Assembly: GCA_029932545.1 (NCBI GenBank)
Contig: JAOZPW010000113.1
Coordinates: 1-11,326, forward strand
Direction of reading: 5' to 3'
DNA from: Thermoanaerobaculales bacterium
GTDB taxonomy: Bacteria; Acidobacteriota; Thermoanaerobaculia; Thermoanaerobaculales; Sulfomarinibacteraceae
DNA: 11,326 nucleotides
Position 1 is the stretch's first letter. Each line of letters starts with the position of its first letter. This document shows positions 1 through 6,776 of this stretch, one piece after another. A model generated the notes under the pieces. The model ran no database searches, had not been told where the DNA came from, and saw nothing but the letters and a program-made list of their open reading frames with translations. A program made the translations under genes and the position numbers.

Positions 1-470
1 TCGAGATGGGAATGCGGGCGCTCGAACGGGCCCGCCGATTGGGCATGGAAACCCGGGGATATTTCATGTTGGGCTACCCCGGCGAAACCAGGGAAGAAAT
101 TGAAGAGACCATTCGCCTCTCGTGTCAGTTGCCCTTGGACTGGGCCAGTTACACGATAACAATCGCCCTGCCGGGAACCGACATTCACTCCGATCTCCTG
201 AAGAGCGGGCAGTGGGAGGGAGAGTATTGGCAAGAGTACTCGCGACAGCACTTCTCCGGACCTCCGGGCTATGCTTCGCGGACATTGGAGGCCGATGAGT
301 TGGAGGCGCTGCTTAAGAAGGCCTACCGCCGGTTCTATCTCAGGCCCTCAACCATCGGCCGAAAGCTGGTCAGTCGTCGTCTGTGGCGGGAACTGCCTTC
401 GGTTTTCGGGACCGGTGTGGAGCTTCTCAAACAGCGCGGGCGCCGGCGACCAGAGAGGAAGGCACGCTGA
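1..470 (+). CDS. Radical SAM protein, C-terminal part (5' end outside window)
   Basis: The reading frame is open from the left edge of the window to a TGA at 468-470, so this is the C-terminal end of a longer gene; the ATG at 6 is probably internal. The fragment carries the 'GYFMLGYPGETREEI' stretch (about residues 19-33 counting from that ATG), typical of the last strands of the radical SAM TIM barrel in B12-binding/radical SAM proteins of the BchE/methylase type. A basic, Arg-rich C-terminus follows. The cysteine motif and any cobalamin-binding domain lie upstream and cannot be seen, so substrate and chemistry are unknown. Such enzymes often perform C-methylation or ring rearrangements in natural-product and lipid pathways. 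The GT39 gene follows closely and is probably co-transcribed. The radical SAM assignment is fairly sure; the B12 subclass is inference. Confidence 0.8.
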   Translation, partial: EMGMRALERARRLGMETRGYFMLGYPGETREEIEETIRLSCQLPLDWASYTITIALPGTDIHSDLLKSGQWEGEYWQEYSRQHFSGPPGYASRTLEADELEALLKKAYRRFYLRPSTIGRKLVSRRLWRELPSVFGTGVELLKQRGRRRPERKAR

Positions 471-490
471 ACCATGACAAGTGTGCGGCT

Positions 491-2326
491 TTGACTTTGG
501 AGATCGGTACTCCTGTTCCCCCGGAGCATTCCGAAACTTCACGACGGGCTCTTATCAGGGCCGGCGCGTGGATGGTCCTACTGCTGAGCGTTGCCCTGGG
601 GTTGAGGGTTACCACAATCGCCGCCCGCGGTGATCTGTGGGGCGACGAGGCCATTACTGCGATGTTGATCAGCTATGGCCCGGCCGATCTCATAGCTCGC
701 CTCAGCGTTCCTGGGAATATCGGGGCGACCAGTGTCCAGTGGCATCCACCGGCCTACTACCCTCTGCTTCGCACTTGGGTTGGCGCGTTCGGGAATGGCG
801 AGGTGACTTTGCGTTTGTTCTCAGCCTTCTTCGGTGTTCTCTCTGTGGTGCTGTTGTGGCAGCTGCTGCGGCGTTTTTTCGATCCCACGCTGGCGTGGTT
901 TGGAGCGAGTGCGGCAGCGGTCTCGGCCATGCAGGTCTACTATTCAAGTGAGGCCCGCTACTTTTCGTTGTTTCTCTTTCTGACCTTGGCTTCGTTGTAC
1001 TTCTTTCTCGAGATCGTGCGCAACGAACGAGGACACATTGCCTACACCTTTGCGACTACCCTGTGCATGTACACCTTCTACTATGGTGCCTTTGTCGTCC
1101 TGAGTGAGAATGTGCTCTTCTTTGCCATGGGTGGGTGGCGAGACCGGCGTCGGCTGGGCCTATGGGTGTTGACCCAGGTGGCGTTGGTCCTGGCATTCAT
1201 CCCTTGGACGCCGGTGCTGCTGGGCCATTTTGGGGCCTATTCTACGATCGACTTCCCCAGCTGGTCGAAATATTTCTCGGCCATGAAGATACCGTTTCTG
1301 GAGCTGATGGCGTTCGGTGGCTCCCCACCAATCCAGATGGTGGCGGCCACCGCGTTCGTATTGCTGGTCGGATCTGGAATCCTGTCGCGGTCTTCTCGGC
1401 GCCTCCGCACGGCTGCCTTTTGGTTGGCGTGGATCGTGATTCCGATGCTGGCTCACCGGTACACCGGCACCGTCGCCATCAAGACTCGGGCGTATATTTT
1501 TCTGGTGCCCGCGATGGCCGTACTGGTTTCCCTTCCGGTGGCAGGTTGGCTCAAGGCGGGTCGTCGGTGGCGAGCCCTTCTTGCAGGTACACTTTACGCG
1601 GTATTCCTAGCGGCCAACGTGACGGCATCCGTGCAAACCTGGCAACGAACCCGGGCCGAAAGCTCCTCCCACCCAAGTCTTGCTCAACTGAACGACCTGC
1701 TCCGGGAAGAGGCCGGACCCCGTTCCGTGCTGATCCTCAATCGAGGTAAGGCGATAACGCTGGTGAGTTGTTATCTTGACTCGCAGTTTCCGACGGTCGG
1801 ATTCTGGGCCTACCCGGGGGAAGACCGCAAGGTTCGTGTGATGGACTCCATGGCGCTATTGTCGGAGGTCTACGATGAATTCTGGCTTGTGACCACCCGG
1901 GGCAAGGGACAAGCCCCGTGGAGCGATCTCGTAGAGGCACGAGCGCCGGATGCGCTGCGTGTCGAATACCAGTACCTCGTGGTCCAGAGGGTCAGTAGCG
2001 ATATTTTTCGACAAACACGCACGGAGAGGAACGATGCAGGGTGGCGCACCGGCGATAGGGTTTTGTCACGGGTTGTGCTCCTTGATGAGGATGGCATTTT
2101 CGATGCCTTCGTAGAGTTTGCCGAGACGACCCGTGTGCGCCTCGATGTTGTAGCGCAGTTTCCAAACCGACGGCCGTTTTACGGTGTGCTCGAGATGCGC
2201 GTGGATGGACGCCAGGTCGCCGAAGAAAAGATCGGTTCTGACTTCGCTGGGTTGTATCACCTTGAGGCAGAACTTGAATCCGGTTCCCACAAGCTCGCGG
2301 TGCGTATTCGTGACCCGCAGCCATGA
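491..2326 (+). CDS. GT39-family (PMT_2/ArnT-like) membrane glycosyltransferase
   Basis: This is a polytopic membrane protein of about 611 residues. After a first transmembrane helix it has the family's loop motif 'LWGDEA' (Asp52-Glu53 from the chosen start), which in GT39/ArnT-like enzymes holds the catalytic acidic residue. It then has 'HPPAYYPLLRTW' (from about residue 85) and a 'YYSSEARYFSLFLF' segment, both characteristic of the family. About ten hydrophobic helices follow, then a soluble C-terminal region that looks beta-rich (roughly the last 60 residues). Such enzymes move a sugar from a polyprenyl-phosphate carrier to a lipid or protein on the outer side of the inner membrane. The start is uncertain. 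The frame is open from GTG 383, which would overlap the upstream gene by 88 bp; TTG 491 and ATG 572 are alternatives. TTG 491 keeps a basic stretch before helix 1. The stop lies only 6 bp from the converging gene. Confidence 0.85.
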   Translation: MTLEIGTPVPPEHSETSRRALIRAGAWMVLLLSVALGLRVTTIAARGDLWGDEAITAMLISYGPADLIARLSVPGNIGATSVQWHPPAYYPLLRTWVGAFGNGEVTLRLFSAFFGVLSVVLLWQLLRRFFDPTLAWFGASAAAVSAMQVYYSSEARYFSLFLFLTLASLYFFLEIVRNERGHIAYTFATTLCMYTFYYGAFVVLSENVLFFAMGGWRDRRRLGLWVLTQVALVLAFIPWTPVLLGHFGAYSTIDFPSWSKYFSAMKIPFLELMAFGGSPPIQMVAATAFVLLVGSGILSRSSRRLRTAAFWLAWIVIPMLAHRYTGTVAIKTRAYIFLVPAMAVLVSLPVAGWLKAGRRWRALLAGTLYAVFLAANVTASVQTWQRTRAESSSHPSLAQLNDLLREEAGPRSVLILNRGKAITLVSCYLDSQFPTVGFWAYPGEDRKVRVMDSMALLSEVYDEFWLVTTRGKGQAPWSDLVEARAPDALRVEYQYLVVQRVSSDIFRQTRTERNDAGWRTGDRVLSRVVLLDEDGIFDAFVEFAETTRVRLDVVAQFPNRRPFYGVLEMRVDGRQVAEEKIGSDFAGLYHLEAELESGSHKLAVRIRDPQP

Positions 2327-2332
2327 GGGGAT

Positions 2333-3022
2333 TCATGCCGGATTGTCGATCCTCGTACACGCCTTGAGATCGAGGGTCCATGTGAGCATTGGCTTGCGGT
2401 AGAAACGGAATTCTCCGGCTCGTTTGAAACCCCAGGACGTCAGTTGGCGGGCGGCGGCGGCGTTGTCGGCATCGGTGGTGATTTTGACGAAATCAGCCCC
2501 GCGGCGTGCCAGCTCGTCGAACAAGAGCTTGTTGATCAGGCCGGAAATCCTCTTGCCCCGCAACTCGGGTTCAAACGAGCAGAACATCGACTCGGCGACG
2601 ATTGTCTCGGTCCCGGCGACGCCGCTCTTGCCGAAGTAGCGAAGGGTCTCCAGCAACGGCCAGGCTACGTTGGGCCGGCGCAGGACGCCCCGGATTGTGG
2701 CGGCGCCCAGTGAAAGGGTATGGTCCGAGAGAACTCGGCGCATCATGTGGGGTCCGTTTTCAGACCCAGCGATGAATCCGCGAACCCGGTCTTCTTCGAC
2801 ATAGACCAAACCGATGAAGTTGGGGTTCTTGATCAGGGCTTGATAAAGCCGTCGCAGGAATACTGGGCCCAGTCGTGCCCAGAGACTGTTGCCCATGGCG
2901 GCCAGGTGCAGGCGGCACACATCATCGACATGAGCCTCTTCCATCGGGTGCATTCGGGCGAGGATCTCGGGGTCCACCTCGAAGGCGCTGAGGTGTTGTA
3001 GCTTCGAAGTTGTCGTTGTCAT
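2333..3022 (-). CDS. GNAT-family N-acetyltransferase
   Basis: This 229-residue protein has a GNAT fold pattern: an N-terminal 'HVDDVCRLHLAAM' helix (residues 31-43), a strand with 'RVRGFIAG' (79-86), and an acetyl-CoA-binding segment around 'ELRGKRISGLINKLLFDELA' (153-172). The last is a variant of the usual Q/RxxGxG/A loop followed by a helix. The ending 'ADNAAAARQLTSWGFKRAGEF' (about 185-205) is the classical GNAT tail with the neighbouring-helix Asn and GF turn. The start is ATG at 3022 with GGAGG at 3026-3030. It begins 28 bp after the stop of the HepT gene and is probably its operon partner. It is longer than tRNA-acetylating GNAT toxins (about 160-180 residues) and looks more like acetyltransferases that modify amino-sugars or small metabolites. 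The substrate cannot be told from the sequence. Confidence 0.85.
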   Translation of the reverse strand: MTTTTSKLQHLSAFEVDPEILARMHPMEEAHVDDVCRLHLAAMGNSLWARLGPVFLRRLYQALIKNPNFIGLVYVEEDRVRGFIAGSENGPHMMRRVLSDHTLSLGAATIRGVLRRPNVAWPLLETLRYFGKSGVAGTETIVAESMFCSFEPELRGKRISGLINKLLFDELARRGADFVKITTDADNAAAARQLTSWGFKRAGEFRFYRKPMLTWTLDLKACTRIDNPA

Positions 3023-3050
3023 AATCCTCCGGAAGAGCTGAGGCGAAGAC

Positions 3051-3410
3051 TCAGTTCTCTTGAGAACTCCGGGTTTCGTGATCGATCACCGACTCCAGCT
3101 GTGTGATCAACTCAGGAATATGTTCCTTGACGATTTCCCAAACGGTTTCGTCCTCGATCCCGAAATAGTGGTGGGCCATCACATCACGGGCGCGACCGAT
3201 TCTTCGCCACTCGACCTCTCGATGGCGTTCGCGCACATCGTCCGGGATGTTTTTGGCCGCTTCGCCGACAATCTCAATAAGCCGAACGATCGCGTGGTAG
3301 GCCATACCGTGCTCAACGAAGGTCTCGAAAGGCAGCCCATCGGCAAAACTGACTATCTTTAATGAAGCCTCGTGCATGTCTTTGAGGAAGAGCAGATATC
3401 TACGCGACAC
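3051..3410 (-). CDS. hepT: HepT-like HEPN-domain RNase toxin (DUF86)
   Basis: This 119-residue all-helical protein has the HEPN/HepT signature Rx4HxY: Arg75, His80 and Tyr82 in 'RARDVMAHHYFGI'. It also has the typical preceding 'EIVGEAAKNIPDDVRERHREVEWRRI' region (residues 46-71), given here only as positions and the conserved Glu/Ala/Lys/Asn helix. HepT toxins are ribonucleases; the paired MntA neutralises them by adding AMP groups to the tyrosine of this motif. The GTG start at 3410 overlaps the end of the mntA gene by 11 bp, the standard antitoxin-first arrangement with translational coupling; only a weak purine stretch precedes it. The motif is intact, so the toxin looks functional. A GNAT gene follows 28 bp downstream. 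Confidence 0.9.
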   Translation of the reverse strand: MSRRYLLFLKDMHEASLKIVSFADGLPFETFVEHGMAYHAIVRLIEIVGEAAKNIPDDVRERHREVEWRRIGRARDVMAHHYFGIEDETVWEIVKEHIPELITQLESVIDHETRSSQEN

Positions 3411-3693
3411 GGATCGCTTCCCGTTGAATATCCTCCCGCAACTCGTCCCTCAACCCACGAACGGTTACCAGATCGACGGAACCACCCAAGAGCCCTTCGA
3501 GAAAGAAAAGCAGGTCCATGTACTGCGAAAAACCGGCCGGCCCCCCAAAGTCAACCAGGATATCGATGTCGCTGGCGGAAACAGCCTCGTCCCGGGCTAC
3601 AGAACCGAAAAGCCGAAGAGAGACAACGCCAAAGCGTCTCCGAATTTCTTCGAAATATGACCCCAGCACAGTCATGACCTGTTCTCGTCTCAT
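3400..3693 (-). CDS. mntA: MntA-type minimal nucleotidyltransferase antitoxin
   Basis: A 97-residue minimal nucleotidyltransferase with a perfect GSx10DxD motif: Gly30-Ser31, then Asp42 and Asp44 in 'FGSVARDEAVSASDIDILVDF' (given in part: GSVARDE then SDIDILVDF). A third acidic residue, Asp74, sits in 'GSVDLVT'. This is the MntA half of HEPN/MNT toxin-antitoxin modules, in which MntA AMPylates the HepT toxin. The frame stays open to about 3726, but ATG 3693 has GGAG at 3699-3702 with a 5-base spacer, so it is preferred. The family is usually 95-140 residues long. The stop lies inside the start region of hepT (11-bp overlap). The module may be self-contained; a TATACT hexamer on the minus strand at 3709-3714 is a weak candidate -10 element. 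Confidence 0.9.
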   Translation of the reverse strand: MRREQVMTVLGSYFEEIRRRFGVVSLRLFGSVARDEAVSASDIDILVDFGGPAGFSQYMDLLFFLEGLLGGSVDLVTVRGLRDELREDIQREAIRVA

Positions 3694-3941
3694 CAGTACT
3701 CCATGCCCAGTATAGCCCGAGCCCACGGCAAATTATTGACCAGTTTGAGAAGGTTGCCGCAAAGGTAAACCAAGGTCCGTTCAGTCTTGACCTTCCTCAT
3801 GCGGGGGAGAGAGCAGAATGGAATTTCAGGTGACTTTTGCCGATTTCCTGATCCAACGATGCGCACAGCGCAGCTCCAGGAGGCTGTTGGGCAGAGGCCA
3901 GGGACCAACTCTGCTTCTCGATGACCCTGGTGGCCTATGTC
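3694..3941. other. Intergenic gap between the dpg-like trio and the toxin-antitoxin module
   Basis: This 248-bp stretch separates the stop of the crotonase gene at 3942 from the mntA start; both are on the minus strand. It contains no convincing gene: the only long frame, minus strand 3908-3693, has no family features and no good ribosome binding site. It shows a TGCGC-ACA-GCGCA mini-hairpin at 3860-3872 and, on the minus strand, TATACT (3709-3714) just upstream of mntA without a convincing -35 partner. CCAGGG and CCCTGG (about 3899-3904 and 3925-3930) could pair across a 20-base loop just after the crotonase stop, but no T-run follows, so a terminator is not supported. The gap suggests the toxin-antitoxin genes have their own promoter. 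Confidence 0.4.
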
Positions 3942-4715
3942 CTACAGGCTCCTTGGCCGGGTCTTACCCTGCTCGTGGGCTCGCTTGATCAGGCTTTTGA
4001 AGGCGTCGGTCTGGATTGCCCGATTCTGGGCGGCGAGGAAGCAGCCGAGAAAGTTCTCGTAGGCGATCTCGAAGCTCTCGTCAAACAGGCGGCGCACCAG
4101 CTCGATGGCGTCCGGATGGATGTCTCCGAAGGCAGCAACGGTCGTCTTGACGGCCTCATCAAGATCGGACGCAGCACACAGATGGTCGATGACGCCCAGT
4201 ATTTCCGCCTCTGCGGCCTGCATCCGGCGCCCGGTCATGCCGAAGAATCGAGCCCGTCCGAGGCCGATGAATTTGGCCAGTCGGAAGGTGCCCATGCCGG
4301 GAAGGAAGCCGTCCCGGACCTCGTGGAGATGGTAAAAGGACCGGTTGGTTGCCACTCGAGCATCGCAGGTCAGGGCCAACTGCATGCCACCGCCGGCGCA
4401 CTCTCCGTCGATGGCTGCAATGGTCACCATCGGCAGGCGTTCGATGGTGCGGCACGCCCTTTCCCACCGTGAGAATCCGCGAACATCCGGTTTCTCGTCC
4501 GGTGGGAAATCAAGGAGGTCGATTCCGGAGCAGAACGTCTCACCTGAGCCACGGAAAACCACAATCCGATCGGTGGCCTCATCGTCAAGTTGCCGGCACA
4601 GTCGTTCGAGTTCCCGCACCATCAGCATGCTGATCGCGTTGCCCTTGTCGGGCCGGTTGAGGGTGATCGTGGCGATGCCGCCTGAGCGTTCGAGTTGAAG
4701 TGTTTGCAGTTCCAT
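3942..4715 (-). CDS. Crotonase-fold (enoyl-CoA hydratase/isomerase) protein, DpgB/DpgD-like by context
   Basis: A 257-residue crotonase-superfamily protein. It has the first oxyanion-hole segment 'FCSGIDLLDF' (residues 61-70) and the second, 'ECAGGGMQLALTCDARVA' (105-122), followed by 'HEVRDGFLPGMGTFRL' (131-146). Compared with classical enoyl-CoA hydratase, the first catalytic glutamate (in 'GGGxELA') is replaced by Gln112, while the second, Glu132, is kept exactly 20 residues later. A simple hydratase reaction is therefore doubtful; a helper dehydration, isomerisation or thioester role is possible. ATG 4715 is preferred because AAGGGA lies 7 bases upstream (4723-4728); GTG 4733 in the same frame would overlap the previous gene by 7 bp. 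It follows the DpgA-like synthase by 11 bp, which suggests it is one of the two crotonases that assist DpgA (DpgB or DpgD). Which one cannot be decided here. Confidence 0.85.
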   Translation of the reverse strand: MELQTLQLERSGGIATITLNRPDKGNAISMLMVRELERLCRQLDDEATDRIVVFRGSGETFCSGIDLLDFPPDEKPDVRGFSRWERACRTIERLPMVTIAAIDGECAGGGMQLALTCDARVATNRSFYHLHEVRDGFLPGMGTFRLAKFIGLGRARFFGMTGRRMQAAEAEILGVIDHLCAASDLDEAVKTTVAAFGDIHPDAIELVRRLFDESFEIAYENFLGCFLAAQNRAIQTDAFKSLIKRAHEQGKTRPRSL

Positions 4716-4726
4716 CCGATTTTCCC

Positions 4727-5797
4727 TTACCACCGGAGCAGCCCGGTTTCGATCGACACTCCGGGACCCATGGCGATGACGACGCCCCAGTCCCCCTCCT
4801 CGGTAACACCCTCTTTCATCAGTTCCTGGAGAGAGAAGAGGAAGGAGGCCGAGGAGATGTTCCCATAGTCGCGCAAGATGGAGTAAGTATGCCTCACGTC
4901 ATATTCGGTGATGCCGATGTTGTACTTGATGGCGTCAATGACCTTCTTGCCGCCTGAGTGCACGATCCAATGGCTGATGTCACGTTTCTTGAGGCCCCAC
5001 CGGTCCAAGAGGTCAAAAACCGGCGTCCTGACGTTTTCCCCAATCAGATAGGGCACTTCCCATCCCAAGAAGAATGAGAACTTGCCCTCCTCGAAGTCGA
5101 ACCGCATTTCGTCACGGGCGGCGTGCACGATGCAGCTTTCGAAGTCCATCACCTGCGGCCCATCCGTGGCGCTCAAGTCTTCGTCCGCAATCACCAGGGC
5201 GGCGGCGGCGCCGTCGCCGAAGAGGGAGTTGACGACGCCGGTCCGCACGGTCATATCGAAAACATAGGCTGCGGAACACACTTCGCAGGCGACGACCATC
5301 GCTGGCCGGCCGGGGTTGGCGGCGGCGAAGGATGCCGTCGTCAAAAGGCTGTTCATGCCGGCATTGCAGCCCATGCCGACGATGTCGGTGCGGTGGGTAT
5401 TGGGTCGCATGCCGTTGCCTTCGATGAAGTAGGCGGTCAGGCCGGGGCAGAGGAAACCGGTGGAACTGGCAGCGGCGATGTAATCCAGCTGGTCGGCCCG
5501 ATAGGGGCTGTTTGCCAGACATTTCCGGATCGCTTCCGATCCAATTTCGAGCGAGATACGGGTGTGTTTCTCCAGGAGTTCGGTTCCGTTTTCATCCGGA
5601 ACGATGCCGTCCGGTCCCTGTTCGGGGAGCACCAGGTGTCGTTTGTGGATATGACCGCTCTCGAAAAACCGCCGGACCTTGGGGTCGTCGCAACGAAAGA
5701 GCTCGAGCACCTCGTCCTGCGTATAGGTCGGCTGAGGATTGGCGGTGCCGACAGCGGTGATGCGCGGGCGGAGAGTTTCGGCACGGGCATTACTCAT
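4727..5797 (-). CDS. dpgA: DpgA-family type III polyketide synthase (3,5-dihydroxyphenylacetyl-CoA synthase)
   Basis: A 356-residue thiolase-fold enzyme with the chalcone-synthase-type catalytic triad: Cys144 in 'GMGCNAGMNS', His280 in 'WIVHSGGKKVID' and Asn313 in 'DYGNISSASF'. The C-terminal 'MGPGVSIET' loop matches the GFGPG loop of type III PKSs. HxGG plus YGNxSS separates it from FabH-type ketosynthases. 'HSGGKKVID' and 'RDYGNISSASFLFS' resemble DpgA of glycopeptide producers, from memory of the family. DpgA joins four malonyl-CoA and cyclises the chain to 3,5-dihydroxyphenylacetyl-CoA in the cytoplasm. The ATG at 5797 overlaps the stop of the upstream crotonase (ATGAGTAA, 5790-5797) and has GGAG at 5807-5810; a longer frame to 5875 would run 86 bp into that gene. 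Crotonase genes on both sides strongly support the Dpg assignment. A related resorcinol-forming type III PKS is the main alternative. Confidence 0.88.
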   Translation of the reverse strand: MSNARAETLRPRITAVGTANPQPTYTQDEVLELFRCDDPKVRRFFESGHIHKRHLVLPEQGPDGIVPDENGTELLEKHTRISLEIGSEAIRKCLANSPYRADQLDYIAAASSTGFLCPGLTAYFIEGNGMRPNTHRTDIVGMGCNAGMNSLLTTASFAAANPGRPAMVVACEVCSAAYVFDMTVRTGVVNSLFGDGAAAALVIADEDLSATDGPQVMDFESCIVHAARDEMRFDFEEGKFSFFLGWEVPYLIGENVRTPVFDLLDRWGLKKRDISHWIVHSGGKKVIDAIKYNIGITEYDVRHTYSILRDYGNISSASFLFSLQELMKEGVTEEGDWGVVIAMGPGVSIETGLLRW

Positions 5798-6527
5798 CGA
5801 CGTAATCTCCAGTATGCCTTCGTTCATACAACCGGGCCTGCGAGTCCAGGGTCTGGCGTCGGCAAGCATCGTCATTCGACGTCATCGCCAGGACATCCTT
5901 GGCCAGTCGAAGCGCCAGAGGATCCAGGCCCGCGACCTTTGTGCCCCAGCGCCGGACCTCATCGGCTAGTGCCTCGGGAGCGACGACCTCGGCAACGAGG
6001 CCGCATTGCAGAGCCTGGGCGGCATTCAGTTCTTCGCCGAAGAGGATCATCCGGCGTGCGACGGCGTCTCCGGCGATGCGAGGCAGCCGAAAAGTAGCGC
6101 CTGCGGCGGGAATCAGGCCAAGCGAGGTCTCCGGCATGGCGAAGCGGGCCCGATCGCTTGCCAGGCGCACATCGCAGGCCAGTGCCAATTCCAGACCGCC
6201 CGCCACCGCAGGGCCGTCAATGGCGGCGATGGTAGGTTTGGGGCAGGCGGCAATCTCGTCAAACACTTTCATGCTCTTGAGGTTCAGGGCGTCGGCGCCG
6301 CTACGCAGCCCGAGTTCGTCAAGGTCGGCCCCACTACAGAATCGGCCCCCAGAGGCACTCTCGAAGACGATGGCGTGGACCTCAGCCGTGGCAATGTGGT
6401 TGGCGAGGGCATGTTCGATCATCTCCAGCATCGAATCCATATAGGCGTTGGCCCGGTCGGCTCGATTGAGCGAGATGAAGCCCAGCGGTCCGTCGATCCT
6501 GAACTGGACTCCTTCTTCGAGACTCAA
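5790..6527 (-). CDS. Enoyl-CoA hydratase/isomerase family protein, DpgD/DpgB-like by context
   Basis: A 245-residue crotonase-superfamily protein with the CoA-thioester oxyanion segments 'FCSGADLDEL' (residues 63-72) and 'AVAGGLELALACDVRLA' (107-123). Both catalytic glutamates of classical enoyl-CoA hydratases are present, Glu113 in 'GLELA' and Glu133 in 'MPETSLGLIP', exactly 20 residues apart. It is therefore likely a true hydratase/dehydratase, unlike the second crotonase of the operon. In the Dpg pathway such proteins are thought to promote water loss and aromatisation of the DpgA-bound tetraketide. It is the first gene of the minus-strand operon; its TTG start at 6527 is preceded by a GGGGGTGG purine stretch ending 3 bases upstream. 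Its stop overlaps the dpgA start by 8 bp. It is too short to be DpgC, which is a crotonase-fold oxygenase of over 400 residues. Confidence 0.87.
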   Translation of the reverse strand: MSLEEGVQFRIDGPLGFISLNRADRANAYMDSMLEMIEHALANHIATAEVHAIVFESASGGRFCSGADLDELGLRSGADALNLKSMKVFDEIAACPKPTIAAIDGPAVAGGLELALACDVRLASDRARFAMPETSLGLIPAAGATFRLPRIAGDAVARRMILFGEELNAAQALQCGLVAEVVAPEALADEVRRWGTKVAGLDPLALRLAKDVLAMTSNDDACRRQTLDSQARLYERRHTGDYVDE

Positions 6528-6579
6528 ATTCCACCCCCGCGATCATTCTCAGCGGGATCGTAGCAGAGTGCAATAGAGC

Positions 6580-6594
6580 ATCCCATTCTGGGAT
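6580..6594. repeat. Perfect inverted repeat ATCCCA-TTC-TGGGAT
   Basis: A 6-bp perfect stem with a 3-base loop, 53 bp upstream of the minus-strand operon start. It could be an operator or a piece of a dispersed repeat; no T-run follows on either strand, so it is not a typical terminator. Confidence 0.5.
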
Positions 6595-6720
6595 CTGGAG
6601 CCGTGGACTGCGGCCGTGGCCGGGCTCGTTGAGACGAGGTGGCTCTTTAGGTGGCCATATCGTTTTTTGCAGGCGCCTGAGCAAAGAGCAGAGCTGCTTG
6701 CAATATTCCAATCGTCACGA

Positions 6721-6740
6721 TGCGGGCGGGGACGCCCGCA
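6721..6740. repeat. GC-rich perfect inverted repeat, 8-bp stem with GGGA loop
   Basis: TGCGGGCG and CGCCCGCA pair perfectly around GGGA. No T-run follows. GC-rich stems of this sort are common in dispersed intergenic palindromes of high-GC bacteria. It lies 36 bp before a second perfect hairpin. Confidence 0.6.
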
Positions 6741-6776
6741 CTCCCACCGCAAGGCCTGGGACACCGATTATGGAGC

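Noticed and set aside
486..495. CTT-TGA-C sequence after ATG 474, identical to the core of the prfB (RF2) +1 frameshift site
   Set aside because: A +1 shift here does not enter the GT39 frame; a -1 shift would be needed. There is also no internal Shine-Dalgarno at the spacing used in prfB.
3693..3908. Minus-strand 71-codon frame just upstream of mntA
   Set aside because: No family features, no ribosome binding site and unusual composition; it is treated as intergenic.
3899..3930. CCAGGG/CCCTGG stem after the second crotonase as a terminator
   Set aside because: Six-base stem with a 20-base loop and no T-run on the minus strand.
4727..5797. Alternative identification of the type III PKS as FabH or HMG-CoA synthase
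   Set aside because: The His motif is HSGG and the Asn motif YGNxSS with a GPGxSIE loop, as in chalcone-synthase-type enzymes. FabH has HQAN and GNTSAAS, and HMG-CoA synthases have a different triad context.
5123..6097. Long plus-strand open frame of about 324 codons opposite the dpgA and crotonase genes
   Set aside because: It lies wholly antisense to two well-supported genes with intact catalytic motifs, and it has no recognisable domain. It is a by-product of GC-rich codon use. The same applies to 3921-4472 (plus) and 6881-7750 and 7543-8376 (minus).
5790..6527. Either crotonase being the oxygenase DpgC
   Set aside because: Both are about 245-257 residues, while DpgC is a much longer protein with an extra N-terminal domain.
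6528..6570. Minus-strand promoter TTGCAC - 17 bp - GAGAAT before the dpg-like operon
   Set aside because: Only about half the consensus positions match in each box; not strong enough to annotate.
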